From Lenzites betulinus (lineage: Eukaryota > Basidiomycota > Agaricomycetes > Polyporales > Polyporaceae): a DNA stretch of 64,000 nucleotides. The stretch covers positions 248,001 through 312,000 of the forward strand of contig JABYQU010000025.1 of NCBI GenBank assembly GCA_022264855.1, read 5' to 3'. The translations under genes were made by a program, and so were the position numbers. Below, piece after piece: positions 1-12,039 of the stretch (its first letter is position 1; each line of letters opens with the position of its first letter). The notes under the pieces were generated by a model. It was given only the letters and a program-made list of their open reading frames with translations. It made no database searches and was not told where the DNA came from.

Positions 1-99
1 GCAGATCGCGCCCCACCGCAGATCCCGTTGGTAAGCATCTCCCTCCGCTCTCCCCAGACGCCGACTACCCTGCGCGAGTATCCACAAGCTGCACTGTGA
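1..99 (+). CDS. Possible 3' end of a truncated upstream gene
   Basis: Frame 1 is open from the first base of the window to a TGA at 97-99 and reads as a proline- and arginine-rich tail with no recognisable domain. It could be the last codons of a gene lying to the left. A GTAAGC at 31 and a CAG at 55-57 would make an intron of only 27 nt, too short for this genome, so I read it as uninterrupted. With 33 codons and no homology this is only a possibility. Confidence 0.15.
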   Translation, partial: ADRAPPQIPLVSISLRSPQTPTTLREYPQAAL

Positions 100-1968
100 G
101 CTGCACTGTGATCGCCTCGACTTTCGAGACCTCCGGCCGCCGCGCACGCGTGCGTGGGATAGATACGCGGGCCCGTGTCTCCACACGCAGGCGCTGCGCA
201 GCACCCGTGGCGGGCGGGCAGGAGCAGCGGGACGTGCGCTCGCACGCCGCTGTTCCCATTCGTCCCGATGCGGCCGCCTGGAGGGCGTATTCTCGCGTGG
301 CTGGCGGGCGGGTCTTGCGACGGGCATCATGTGCGCTGCAAGATGTGCTGGGTGCCAATACGCGTGCTGCTCTTCATGGCGCGAGCTCAGAGTCCATTGG
401 GCGTACGTCTGCGGAAGCCCACGCAATGCTGGGTACGGGTGCGTCATTACGTTTCTGTACGTCCTGATAACATTGCCTTGTACTCTGCTCGTGGCGGCCT
501 CCCTTGACCCGACGGCGCGCGGTGCCTTGTGCTTTGTGCTGCGTATGGCAGGCGGATTTCCCGGGATATCCGTCCGCTCTTCTCTGCAGTGTCTGTTCGC
601 GCCATCTCGGCACAGGTCCTTGTTCCTGGTCTGTCACTTTGTTATGGACGCTTTGATGTGCTTAAGGTACCGCTGGGGCCCGATGGATGGCTGGGCTTGT
701 GCGGGTACAGTCTCATCATGTACTAATAGCACACATGGACGCCCGACGCTCGTGGTATTCCGTGTCATTCACATTGACGGCCATGCACGGGGGTGCGCTG
801 GATGACTGGTTGGGCTCACAGCAATAAATATGCACTTGGCCCTTGATTCAGTGCGTTATTCTGTTGGTGCCCGTATAGGCGGTGTTTGACTGGCTGGGTA
901 CCCAACGTGCGACGATATCTCGAAGCCGGGGATCCGGTGGAATATACGGCGACCCGACTGCGCTGGAACTCGAACCCGGTACGGTCAGATCTCCCTGTCG
1001 CTCGTCCATGCCTGCCGCACACGTAAATGTTTGTAGTTAGTCGCCAGTATATACAGAACGGCATTGGACTCGCAGCCATCATTCCCCTGCCCGGTCTGGC
1101 TCCGGGCATGTGAGCTCGAGGGGGTGTTGCTGGCGGCTAGTACGCCCTGAATTTAATTGTCGGACGCATCTGCGACTGCTCTAAGCATCTTATGCCGTGA
1201 CTGATAGCAACAACAATGCGCAGTGGATATATGAAGACCGCTGAATACTGCCCCCGATGCTTCTCAAGTATGTCTAACGAATGATACATACGTGCGCATG
1301 ACCCGGCGGAAAAACACACGGGCACTGTGAGAGCTACAAGAGGAGATTTATTATATACATACGAACATTGCTTTCCGGAGTCCCGCTGTCCTACCAAGTA
1401 TGTAAACCACATGCAGGCACAATCTTAGTCCCAAGAACTAGCAATAATAACAACGGACATAGCGGCGCTTGCCGACGTCAAGAAACAGGGTCCCGGACCC
1501 AGGAAAACCCGCGACGAAGATTGAAGACGCGTCCCCAGGAACGTACGTGCCTCGTTGAAGGCGGATGCAAACGGAGCCGGTCTTCAGAACGCTGGACCAT
1601 CGGCACCGTCTTGCAGTTTACGCGCGGATCCAGGTACGCGCGCACCGTCCACGACAAGCAGACTGACGAGCTCCGCCAACGCGCTCCGCAGTTCTTACTA
1701 CCCGCCGCCACCCGCCACGGCTCGAACAACGTTACCGCGTCCATATCCAGCCATCCCCCGGGAAGCCCGCAATATTCCTTCGCCACCGCCACCGCCTGTT
1801 CCTGACGATCCGCTCGCAACGCACCACGCCCAGGCCCGCGCGGACCGCCCTCACGACTAGTTACGGGTCCGTCGTCCGCGGAATGTAGGAAACATATGGA
1901 CGCGGGTGTATGTACGGCGGATGCGCGCGGGGCCGACGGGAACGTTGCTAGGGAGGACGGCCACCGAC
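100..1968. other. Unassigned stretch downstream of RTT109
   Basis: No gene can be supported. Several open frames overlap on both strands. The best two are antiparallel over the same DNA. One runs 1368-1805 (+) with mostly G or C third positions. The other runs 1478-1972 (-) with balanced amino-acid composition and ends just past the RTT109 stop. Neither has a motif I recognise, and neither has clear exon partners. The part from 100 to about 1360 looks non-coding. Confidence 0.4.
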
Positions 1969-3582
1969 TCAAGGCGCCGCAGGCTTCCTCTTTTTGCGCA
2001 CCTGCAGCACCGTCACGCCCCCCGCCGCGCCCGCACCTCCCTTTGCGTCCGCGGACGCGCCGTTCGCAGCGCGCGGCGCGAGGGGCGCGTTGCGCACGTC
2101 GATGCTCCCGTAGATGTACGCCGTGTACGTCTCGAGCGACGCGACGGGCTCTGGGAACGGGTTCGGTGAAATGTCTGGCAGGCCGCCATCGCCGGTGCCC
2201 GCGGAGAGGTGCGAGCGTCCGGGGGGTGGGGTCCGCGGGGGTTCTGGCGTCGCGGAGCGAGGTTCTGGCGTGCGCGGGCGTTCTGGTTCGGATGGTGTAG
2301 ACGAGGAAGCAGCGGCGGCGGCTGGCGCAGGGAGGACTGGGGCATCATCCTCGCACAAGCCCTTGATTGCGCTCTCGAGTGTCTCGGTGGCGCGCACTGC
2401 ACGTTCACGCGTCGAGAATTCGTGCTGGTTCATGAGCGTGGCGACTATTCGCCGCACCATGCGGGGTGCGATCTGCCCCGGCTGAGGCGCGAGCGGGGAA
2501 GGCTGTGAGGTTTTGTCCGCGGCGACGTCGGCTGCAGGCGGCGTGTGGATGCCCATGGAGAAGAAGCCCGTGACCGCGCCAGCGACGCATTCCTGTCGGA
2601 ACGACATGCGCTCCCAGAACTCGTCCGCGGAGACCTGCGCGAGCTCGCCCGAGGGGTACGGCCGCTCGTCCTTGCTCTTCTCCTTCTCCTCGCGTTCTTT
2701 TTCCCTGTTTGCCCTCGTCTCGCCGGAGCCTGTCGACGCCCGCGGCCGTTTCCGCTCGGGCGACCGGACGCCCTCGGAGTTCGTGATGAGTGCAACTTCG
2801 TCGATAAATCGCGACTTGGGATCATCGTCGAACCACGGAATGAAATGCCCCAAATGCGGCGTCTCCCCCGCATCCTGACTGCCACGACAAGGCAGCGGGA
2901 TATCCGTCTGCGAGTATGGGTGTCCATACTTCCACTGAACCCTCCCCGCGGCATTGTCCTCCGCGCCCGAGAACGCGCGTCCCAGCGTATGTGTCGCCTC
3001 GAGCTCCCCATACCCCGGCAAGACGTACCACAGTCCGACTTTCCCACCACCTCCCAGGCGCCGCTGCACCTCCGCCGCGACATCCCCAAATATACGGCGC
3101 CACCACGCGCAGAGGCGCACGTCCGACAGCGGGCGCTTGCCCTCCCATTGTGCCGAGTTCGGGAAGAGGTACTGGCCCTGGGCGCGCGCGAAGAGCTGCA
3201 CCCAGAGCGTGCGCACGGCGAGCGGGCGCGTCGCGGGGTCCGCGTAGAACGTGAGGAAGGCGCGCACGAGCGTCGCTGTCGGCGCGGGCGCGGAGGCGTG
3301 TCCGGACGCGTCGACTTTGGAGACGTAGAGCACGCATGAGGCGGTGGCGGGGATGTGGTAGATGGATGCTTCGAGCGCGGTTACGAGCACGCGCGGGGCG
3401 TCGGGGGTTGCTTGCTCGGAGAGGAGGATGAAGACGTCTTGGAGGTACGCGCGGGGTCGGGGGCGGACGTATGGGAAGAGGCCGTTGTGTTTGCGCGGGG
3501 AGGAGGTGAGGACGTGGACGTGGAACGTGCGCGTCCCGGGGAGGTCGGCGAGTGCAGCTAGTAACTTGTCTCGGAGACTCAT
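1969..3582 (-). CDS. RTT109: Histone acetyltransferase Rtt109 (H3K56)
   Basis: Single-exon gene of 537 residues, starting at the ATG at 3582. It belongs to the Rtt109/KAT11 family, the fungal histone acetyltransferase that acetylates histone H3 lysine 56 with Asf1 or Vps75 during replication-coupled nucleosome assembly and DNA-damage tolerance. Family signatures seen: an opening acetyltransferase core (residues 1-90) ending in SKVD at 88-91; the conserved stretch FARAQGQYLFPNS at 131-143; and FDDDPKSRF at 251-259, which holds the acidic pair that lies in the active site of the yeast enzyme. Residues 270-330 are a charged linker. The C-terminal third is proline- and alanine-rich and low in complexity. 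It ends in a basic VRKKRKP, a likely nuclear localisation signal. Yeast Rtt109 is about 436 residues, so the extra length is in the tail. The lack of introns is unusual for this neighbourhood. The antisense frame at 2545-3339 is a GC-rich shadow. Confidence 0.93.
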   Translation of the reverse strand: MSLRDKLLAALADLPGTRTFHVHVLTSSPRKHNGLFPYVRPRPRAYLQDVFILLSEQATPDAPRVLVTALEASIYHIPATASCVLYVSKVDASGHASAPAPTATLVRAFLTFYADPATRPLAVRTLWVQLFARAQGQYLFPNSAQWEGKRPLSDVRLCAWWRRIFGDVAAEVQRRLGGGGKVGLWYVLPGYGELEATHTLGRAFSGAEDNAAGRVQWKYGHPYSQTDIPLPCRGSQDAGETPHLGHFIPWFDDDPKSRFIDEVALITNSEGVRSPERKRPRASTGSGETRANREKEREEKEKSKDERPYPSGELAQVSADEFWERMSFRQECVAGAVTGFFSMGIHTPPAADVAADKTSQPSPLAPQPGQIAPRMVRRIVATLMNQHEFSTRERAVRATETLESAIKGLCEDDAPVLPAPAAAAASSSTPSEPERPRTPEPRSATPEPPRTPPPGRSHLSAGTGDGGLPDISPNPFPEPVASLETYTAYIYGSIDVRNAPLAPRAANGASADAKGGAGAAGGVTVLQVRKKRKPAAP

Positions 3583-4098
3583 GTTGGCGGTCGTTCAGCG
3601 ATATCTTTCAGCACATGAAGATGGTAGGAGGAGGCAGGAGATGCGGTGGTCCACATCGCATTCTCTCACCAACATTGCCGGTGTAGGCGCTACCAGTCTG
3701 CCGCCCGTCACCTGCACGGCAACTCCCGCTGCAGTAAGCTTTTAGACAACTTCGCGTAGAAAGGCAGAGAAAGGCCTAGCGTGATGCTCGTCATTATTGA
3801 TGATTGGCGGGGAAAAGCGTAATGAGGTATTGCTGGAGCTTGTAGCATCGAAATCACTCGTTCTATGCCGCATGTTCACCTTGTGGCACATTGTATCATA
3901 ACGGCGGGAAACCCCAAGGTATCATCGTGCTACATTCACGTAGGTCTCTCAGCCAAACGGTTTATATACATAAACCTGCGTCATGCTAGCTAGAGTCAGA
4001 ATCATCCTTCACAACGCCCATCCCACCGTACAATGAGACCTTCTGCCGGCCGCCAGGCTGTCCACATCGATATCCTGGTCAGAGACGCCCGTCGAGAC
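3583..4098. other. Intergenic: RTT109 upstream region
   Basis: About 0.5 kb between the RTT109 start and the stop of the DUF6534 gene, both on the minus strand. It must hold the RTT109 promoter and the DUF6534 3' end. No open frame of note and no clear TATA box for RTT109 were seen. Confidence 0.5.
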
Positions 4099-6254
4099 TC
4101 ATGCTCTATAACGTACCGGGGCAGAGTGGTAATCGCTGTACTCTCTGATCGTCTCGATTTGTACGGCGACGCCTGCCAGTGGTGACGTCTGTGTGAACAC
4201 CATCAATATAGCGCTAAGTCGTAGTTGCGGGAGATGAGGGGGGAGACGTACCTTCACGTTGGGGGCGCCGCCCGAGCCCGCCGGGGTGCCGGAGACCGTG
4301 AACGACTGTTGGTACGAGCGCGGGTTCCCGATGTGGTTCAGCTGTACGCCTGTGACGCGGTCGCGCAGGCTGTCGCGGCTGTTCAGACTGTGGGACGATT
4401 AGCAGCGTGATTGTCGGGAGTGTTGGAATGAGGCGTACAGCGCAAGGAACGAGTTGACATAGCCTGGGGAAGGGGCATCAGCGGGTGGTATTTATTTTGG
4501 CAGGGGAGGGAGGTCACATTTGCCCATGATCCAGAAGAAGCCCAGCCAGACGAAGTTAGTGGGCATCGCGCCAAACTGGTGGAGGCGTTCAGTCTTGCGA
4601 ATCGTCAAGCATGCATATATATCCACTTACGGTGACGACACAAATCGTCCCGATGATGCTGCGATATATCATCAGTGTCCGTAATCATGACTTTGAGGAG
4701 TAAATTACCTGGTAGTCAGGCCGGTGTTGATGCTATACACCATGAGCGTCGCGACAAGGGAGTCCGTCCTAGGCCAAGATGTATCACCACTGTCCCGGAG
4801 CCCAAGTGTTGCGACTTACCGCTTCAGCCCAGTACGCTTGCGGTACAGGTAATAGCACATTGCGATTGCGATGAGGATGTCGGCTGCCGCAGCGGCGCCC
4901 AACCCGAGGCAGGTCACCCACTACTGACGTTCAATTCCCTGCAGAGACTTTATGACGCGGCATGCTCACTGTTAGGCTCTTGAACTTCGAGAAGCGACCG
5001 AGAATAAACCTTATGGAAGTTTGATATCAAATGAACGCAGGGAGTAAAACACACTTACGATTGTGCTGTGAAGACTGCGAGACGGCGCAGACGGTAAGCA
5101 GGCAGATTTTTGAGTGACAAACCGCGCTTCCTTACCAACTCCAAGGCCTGACAAGAAATTGACGATGTTAGTTCCAGACGCTGCAAAGGGCTGAGTGGTC
5201 ACTGACTGAAATGCAGTACTGCCAAGAGGACCTGTACATCTGCAATCAGACGCACATCTCGCCAGAGGTACGGCCGCACTGTACTCACAATGACACCCGT
5301 AACAAGCCAGTTGTGGCTCACTATAAGTACGGTCAATACGCGGTAAAAATGGTAGGAGGTGAGGTTATGCACTCATCCAGACGCGTCGTGCGAAGAAGCT
5401 ACAGAAGGTAAGCGTTTTAATCTAAAGCACGGAAACGTTGGCTTACGCTTCCACCATGAGACCGATGAGGCCCTGGTGATGCGAGTATGAGTGTTTATTT
5501 CACAGGAGAAGACCACGTTACGCACATTGCAGTCAGTTTGCAGCTGAAGGGGCGGAGCAATCAGACAGAGACCAGAGGAGGCGTGCGTTTTGGGTACTCA
5601 CGGCCATGCTCCTGTAATGATTTACATTCATGAATAGTAGCTACAAGTGGTTGGGAAGAGAAGCGCACCATGTTGTGACATCCAAGTTGTCGGGGTTGTC
5701 GAAATTTGTGATGAGGTACCTAGAAAGGCGCGTTATAAGCACCCCGGTTATACGAAAAAGGACAAATATTCGGTTCCCCTCACCAGTAGATTGTACGTCC
5801 ACATAGTATGAGATGTAGCGTGTCCAGCACCCTGAGCTCGCGTCTGAGCCTTCTACAGCGAGAGAGGAAGATTCGAGATGACCTACGTTAGAACGATAAC
5901 CTACGGAGTTGAAATTAAGGCAATGTCTACGAGTGAGGAATTGCACGTACGAGCGACTTGATCCATCGTGTGTCATCGTTGTAACTCCTGGAGTGCGCTG
6001 ATCAGGAGTGTCTTTGGATAGCTAGCAGCGATCCGTTACCTGAAGTACGCGAATCTGGAACCGAGGGTTAGCAAGCAATTTAGTGCAAGATCAACTCACG
6101 ACGTACGTCTGGATGATGGTGATTCCGTAGAGACTTCAGGTGCCCATGTCAATTCGGCCCTGTCGCGTGAGCAAACATATAATTCATAGACGTACCTCGA
6201 GCCGACGATCAGGCCAATAAGGGCTGCTCCGAACGTGTTGTTAATGGGCTCCAT
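4099..6254 (-). CDS. DUF6534 multi-pass membrane protein
   Basis: A very intron-dense gene, about 17-18 exons, that rebuilds a DUF6534 protein of Agaricomycetes. These have seven or so membrane spans and no known function. The ATG at 6254 opens MEPINNTFGAALIGLIV, the usual N terminus (first span). Exon by exon the family pattern follows: SLYGITIIQT; YNDDTRWIK; LRVLDTLHLIL; YLITNFDNPDNLD; GLIGLMVEA; SHNWLVTGVI; AAAAADILIAIAMCYYLYRK joined to RTGLKR; TDSLVATLMVYSINTGL; FGAMPTNFVWLGFFWIMG; GYVNSFLALY; and LNSRDSLRD near the cytosolic tail. The last exon ends in a TGA at 4101-4099. Several internal exons are 10-16 nt (5059-5074, 5136-5147, 5602-5611, 6040-6054). The joined frame is open through conserved motifs, so the gene looks intact. 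Exact edges of the smallest exons are my reading. The role (transporter-like or receptor-like) is unknown. Confidence 0.85.
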
Positions 6255-7675
6255 TACCACAGACACGAGACTTCAGGCTACAGGATGGGCGAAAGAAAGG
6301 GGGGCAGGAGGGAGAAGCAACCGCGACCCCACGCCCGCGCGATCAGGGTATATCACTGCTGCTCGAATGAGAATCGCGGGTAGCGCAAGACGTGCGGCGT
6401 GTCGTGCCGATCGTTCTGCCACCAGCGGCGTGTTCGCCACGGAAGCATCCACGGAAAGCCCGGCTGCACCGTGCCCACCCTCGTCCCTCACCAGGTGGAA
6501 TAGGGTGAGAAGGCATTGCGGATTGGCTGGGGTTGGAGCATTCCGAGCAGGCACTACGCCCCAGCCAAGCCCGATCGTTGTGGTGCTCGCGTACTGCCCG
6601 CGTGGTTCCAAATGTGCGGAAAAGCGAACTCCCTGTGATGGGAACGAGCTGCGCGATCGTCATCGGGCAAAATATGTACGCCGTTGAAGCGATACGAGAG
6701 TCCCTTCAAACCACCAATCTTACACCTTCAATTTCTGTTTGAAAGTTAGTTAATAGCCACACATCTGCGTCTGTGAGCAGGAATCGAAGAGGACGAGGGG
6801 CAGAAGGGAACATACACTACGCACATGCTGTATTTCATACATTCTGATGAGTCTGCATCGCGGTAAAAAATATGCGGCTCCATGTTCCATTATTCCCCCC
6901 TGCCAGGTACTGGCGACGCTGTAGGTTTATCCTGCTAAGCGTTATGCTGAGACAACATGGGATGAGTTGGGTGGTGCGGCATTTGTCACGGACCCGGCAC
7001 GGTAGGAAATAAGCTAAACTAGACGATAGGGTGTTAGCAACACAGACGAAACATCACAACGACGCAGCTAGTGGCACCGGTGGCAGAGCGCGACAGCGGA
7101 CGACAACTTCAAGCTCAAGCTAATCGACGCGTTGAGTAGGCGCCGGGGGAGTAAGTCAGATTCGGATCTGCGCCTCGTGGCTACTCACCTTTCCCTCCTT
7201 TAGGTATGTTTGGCCCCATTTAAACGGATACGCGGAGAGGCTGTCTTTGTGAAGTCTGTGACTTCTGCCTAAGTAGTAAGAATCAATCGACTATGATCAT
7301 CGACTCTGTCCTGGTCAGCCTCTAAGACTAATTACTGCTAGTACAGAGGCAAGCGAGGAGGTTGACTTGCACTAGGCGGGATCGATGCACGATCGACGCT
7401 AAGGGGTTCACAGAAGACACCGCCACGATCGTTCAAACGTGCACCGCGTGAGCACGCGATGGGGAGGGCTGACTCGAGATGTTACTTGATGGTCCGAATA
7501 GACAATTGGGACGCAAAGGTAAGGTATTATGCTACAACGGACTTCTAGAGGCTAGACATGGAGCATTTACATAGTGGACGATGAGGCGACGTGGATGGCG
7601 TGAAAGAAACACAACAACGACATTGAGGAGCGTGGAGAGATGACATAGTGAGAGGATGGAGATGAAGACGGGAAA
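6255..7675. other. Intergenic, 1.4 kb
   Basis: Lies upstream of the DUF6534 gene and downstream of CUL1 (both minus strand). Open frames at 6235-6742 on both strands overlap each other and show no family motif, so I do not call them. The rest (6750-7675) is stop-rich in all frames. Confidence 0.5.
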
Positions 7676-10437
7676 TTACGCGACGTATGCAAAGGTGTCC
7701 CGGGTTCCCTCCACACGCTCGATGTACTCCTTCTCGAGCAGGTGGTCGATCGCCTGCATGCGTGTTAGCAGGTTATGAGACGAGAGGCGATACAAGCACA
7801 CACCTTCTTGATGTCGGGGATCTTAGGCGTGAACCGCTGAGAGATCTGGGTAATGACCTCCTGGATGAGGGCCTGGTTCTTCATCGTCTTGCGCGCCTTC
7901 ATGATACTGCGGTATGGTCAGTAAAGTTGTCATGAGAGGGCTCTTCGTTTGAAGTGATCACGCACCGGACGATGGATGCCTGAATGACATATTTGCGGTC
8001 CTCGTCGACGGTCTTCAAAACATCGGTCGACTCCGCCTTCTGCTCAGCTTTGATCGGCGTGTTGAGGTTGATGCGGATCTTCTTCGACTTGAAGCCTATG
8101 CATAACGTTGAGGAGCGGTAAAGAAAGGTGTTGATATCTTGACTCACTCGGGTTCAAGTCGTACTGCTCCGTCTCCTCGTTGATCAGGATCTTCGCCTTC
8201 ACGAGCACTGCAAGCACCTGCTTGAGGATGTCCTTGCTGATCGCCGTCGCGTCCATGATCTCGGCAAGTGAAAGGGTGTCATTGTTGTTGTACTGCAGCA
8301 GCACCGCCATCTGCCACGAGCTCGTCATGAGGATGTACTTCTGGTTGAGGTAGTTCGTTCGTAGCTCGTTCTTGGAGTAGTTCCACAGCCACGTGAGCTT
8401 ACGCCCAGAGTGCTTCTGTTGGTAGTACTGCGAGAAGCGCGTGTATGTCGGGAGGATGTCCTGGGGGATGATGAATTCGTGGGTTGGGGGGTTGAGTGGC
8501 CAGAAGTTCGTGCCGAGGACCATGATGCTGAAAGTGATGTCCATGTCGTCGTGATTTTGCTGCATACGCTCCTTAAAGTTGTCCGTAAGATCCTTGCTCA
8601 GGCTCATATCTGTGATGAACATGGGCGTGAGTTTACATCGCAAGAACGACAGCATCATGATCCTACCAGTGAACATGCGCTGGAGCTTGTTGGTGTACTC
8701 GAAACCGCACGCCTCCTTCAGCTTGGAGATCATGCTGGCTTCAGCCTCGTCCGACGCCGACACGCCGTGGATGAGACGCTTCGACAGCTTCGTCGTGTAG
8801 AACTGCTGGAAGACGTCCTTGTCGTCGATGTACTTGAATAGCACCATCTAGTTGCGAGTTTGTTCAGACCGTTCGCTCTCATCTCTTTACGCCGAGCCGG
8901 GGACCAGTACGCACCACTTTGTTCAGCGCACTCTCCAAGTCTTCCTCCTCTGCCATCTTGTTGTTCTTCCGGAGCAGCGCATCGGCATGCTTGGCAAGAA
9001 GCTCGGGCGACTTCGTCGTTGAGGTGCCAGTCGCATCGTTGCGGTTGACAAACTCCCTGCATGCCTTGTCCAGACTCGCGACGAAGCCAGCCTCGCCGCG
9101 GAAACTACGCGTTACCGTCTCCGAGTTCTTCTGATGCACCTCGAGCAGAGCGTCTACATAGGCCTTGGGGTCGACCTCGGCTGCGGCAGTACCTGCAGCA
9201 CCCTCGCCCACGAGCTTCTCAACGGCTGCCAGGCCAGCGCGCTTGACGTGCTCCTCGAACTTCTTGCGCAAGGGCTCGAGACCCTCGGGGATGCGCGCGA
9301 GGAGCGCGTACATGCGCTGCAGGTCCTCATCCTTGTCGTAGTCGAGCAATTGCTGGAAGTTCTCCCACATGAGCTCCGCGTGCTCGCGGATGAGGACCTG
9401 CTCGCACTTCTGGATGAGCGCCTTGCGGGTGTTGGTGTTCATGTACCGTTCCACACGGTCCTCCTCCTCGCGCAGGCGCTCCTCGGCCTTCTTGAGGTAG
9501 TCAGCCACACTGTTCTCCGCGAGGAACTTCTCAGACTCCTGGCGGTAGTACTTCTCGGTCGCGTCGAGGAACGGCGCCTCGAGGTGCTCGCGGTAGACCT
9601 CATACGACACCTTGTTGATGTCGGTCTCGTCAAGGCCGAGCGAGACGAACGAGTCGACGACCTTCTTCACAAGGCCCTGGTCGATCGTCTCCCCATTTCG
9701 TTGACGCTCAATCAGCCGCAAGATGGCACCGGCGAGCTTCTGGTTCTTGCTCTGCACGTGGAGGAAGAAGTTGGACTTCCATTGCACAAGCGCGAGCTAG
9801 CGAGCCAGATCAGGCGTGGTATTAGGGTGCGGTACGGCGGCAAACATACCGTGTATACAGGATAGACGCCCTTCCGGCCCTCATCTCGTTCTCGCTTCAC
9901 CCAATGGCGATTCAGGTATGTGAAGAGACGATTGATGTAGTTTGCGCCGGTGGTGTATCTGTCCCACTCTTGCGCGTAATATCGGAGGAGAGCCTCGTCT
10001 TGCAACGAGTCCGATTGCTGTGTGGCGCAGCGTTCAAGTCAACATGCGGACAACCAAGAGGCAGCAGTGTGTGCTCACCGTCTTGAGCGTTTTGAGATGA
10101 TTCACGAAGTATCGGATGAGGTTGTTGTATAGATCTGAACCCATCAGGTTCGCTCCAGCTGCGGTAGGATCAATAAACAGTGGGGACGGCTTCACATCGG
10201 GGACTCACTTCGGTGGCCGATCCCTCCTCCTAGCTGATCAGCCCCGCTATGCATCTTGGAAGATGTACAGTAGTTGTACGACACGGTGTATAGGCTCATG
10301 TATTTGGAGTATGATACTCCAGTCTGGAGCTTGGTCATGATATGGTCGACGCCCTCCTCGAGAAAGGCCCAGGTCGTCTGGAGGTCCGCATTTGCCGGTG
10401 GCATGGGGTACGCCGTGTTTCCTGAGTTGCTCGCCAT
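7676..10437 (-). CDS. CUL1: Cullin-1 (SCF ubiquitin ligase scaffold)
   Basis: Multi-exon cullin. The ATG at 10437 opens MASNSG. An in-frame GTG lies three codons upstream, so the ATG is preferred. Exon 1 runs to 10209, followed by a short exon with ANLMGSDLYNNL, the N-terminal cullin-repeat region that binds Skp1/F-box adaptors. The long exon at about 9787-8930 encodes the cullin repeats. The next (from 8847) opens VLFKYIDDKDVFQQFY and continues through the cullin homology domain that recruits the Rbx1 RING protein. Near the end, IVRIMKARK spans an intron and contains the lysine that NEDD8 modifies in this family. The winged-helix tail EKEYIERV...TFAYVA ends in a TAA at 7678-7676. The order of parts and the C terminus match CUL1/Cdc53, which ubiquitinates cell-cycle and signalling substrates as the backbone of SCF. 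No break was seen. Confidence 0.95.
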
Positions 10438-11217
10438 GACTGACACAGTTTACGGAGGTTGAGGGCGTCGAGGAGAAGGGGAGAATGTGGTCGGAGATCA
10501 AGAGCACCGCTCGGCGTCTCGAGCTCCCACCAGGGCAGTCACAAGCACGCCTCTGTTCCGTGACAATAGCACGCTGCGACCACACACCTTGCCTCCTGCC
10601 AGTGTCCTGCCTGCTGTTGCTTCTATCACCCCATCTCATTCTCACTCTTGCGCAAGCATTGCACCTACTAAAGCAATCGCGTTTCGAAGATGTGCGCACG
10701 CGACTAGTCCACATGTACGCGATCGGGCGCTACCACAAGAGAAAGCCTCACTTGCTTCAGTTCACGCGATCTATCCTCTGTCATAACCTCCAGGGACGCG
10801 CCGCCCTGCAATAAACGATGCGACAATCACCGATTAACAGCCTCCTAATAGGTATAATTGTGTCGTACATCATGTGTAGCTGATTCAAAGTATCGACTGT
10901 CTTTGCGGTCGTGCGACCGGTACTGGTATGTGATCTGAAGGCGTCCAAGGCACATATATGCCATCACTAATTTCGCGTATACGCAAGAATTCGAAGTTCA
11001 TCTGTCAACGATGTAGACTTCTTTGGTCAGTTCATAACGCATGCAGCTTTTGAGCATCGTGTTTATCGGCTGCACAGCATCTTCGGCCTCACCGCGAACA
11101 GACTGATTCCGGGCATGGCACGGCGTTCGCGCCCACACACATGCATATACTCGAGTGCCCGAACAACTGAATAGTATATCCCTCTTTTGCCGTCAGCAAG
11201 TACCTCAACTCGCCAGC
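10438..11217. other. Divergent promoter region, CUL1 / Kre9-like gene
   Basis: About 0.8 kb between divergently transcribed genes, so it should carry both promoters. TATA-like stretches lie just before the rightward gene (CATATAC near 11145, TAGTATATCC near 11172). Open frames around 10485-10814 are short, overlap each other and show no motif. Confidence 0.45.
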
Positions 11218-12039
11218 ATGCCTGCCTGGGTACTACGCACAGTGGTCTTAGCGTACTTGCTGATCGCCGCGCACACTTTGGCAATGCGCGTTCCCCGTGC
11301 GGCGATTTCGCCATCTATAATTTCGCCGTCGGGTCTCAGCCAATGGCCATCCGGGACAGTACAGACAATCAAATGGCTAGCCCACCGTAATGATATGTTA
11401 TGAGATGTATTGACGCGTCGCAATGTCTAGGGTGTCCGACCAGGATCTCACTGGTCTCAACGGAACCATCTATATAGGATACGTACAGTCGAGTGGGGAT
11501 ACATTCCTATGGAAGGGTATGTTTCTTGTAGTGAAATGCCATGGTCGTTGACGTTTATAGTGCGTTCCCCAGACCAGCCGCTGGGAGAGAATTTTCCCTT
11601 GTCTGACGGCGTGGTCAACGTCCGCATTCCTCTGAACCTACCCACAGGAGGGCGTTACGTTGTCTCATGTAAGTCACCTTCCACGGCGTCATATGTGCAC
11701 AACTCTGACAAATCACGAGAAGTATCAGTCGGTGGGGACGACGGCGACATAAGCGCAGTATTCGCTATCATCGACCGCACCGTTACCCTTAGTACGACGT
11801 TGGCTCCTCCCGCAACGTTGTTGATCACCGGCGAAGTCCCCTCAGCAACCATCACATTATCTAGCGTGATCTCTACATTAGGGCTCCCTACAAGTACTCT
11901 CCTTTCGGACGCCTCGACCCAGCCACCAACCACCCCTACCGGTTCGACCGGCAAGCCGCCAAACACCGCGGGTGTCATTAAAGGCCTTGGAACTGGATCA
12001 ACCTTCCTCATTGCGCTGTCGATGTGGATTTTTATGTAA
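11218..12039 (+). CDS. Kre9/Knh-like Ser/Thr-rich GPI-anchored cell-wall protein
   Basis: Three to four exons. The ATG at 11218 opens a signal peptide (MPAWVLRTVVLAYLLIAAHT), followed by the N-terminal Kre9/Knh1-type domain: GTVQTIKW ends exon 1, then DLTGLNGTIYIGY, PLGENFPLSDGVVNV and the GGRYVV strand after the second intron. A third intron, from a GTAAGT at about 11670 to a CAG at about 11731, brings in GGDDGDIS, matching the usual GDSGN-S ending of the domain. The rest is a Thr/Ser/Pro-rich linker (STQPPTTPTGSTGKPP) and a C-terminal hydrophobic tail (FLIALSMWIF) just before the stop, typical of a GPI-anchor signal. Such proteins are secreted to the wall or membrane. Kre9 itself is needed for beta-1,6-glucan assembly, but most basidiomycete relatives have no defined role. 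The exact third-intron edges are uncertain. Confidence 0.75.

Noticed and set aside
965..1000. tRNA-like B-box word (GGGTTCGAGTTCC on the minus strand)
   Set aside because: The T-arm does not pair fully, and no A-box or acceptor stem is found upstream.
2545..3339. Plus-strand frame of 264 codons inside RTT109
   Set aside because: Lies opposite conserved Rtt109 motifs and has only Arg/Leu/Glu-rich composition.
6235..6742. Overlapping frames upstream of the DUF6534 gene
   Set aside because: Three frames on both strands in the same DNA, none with a family motif or good exon partners.
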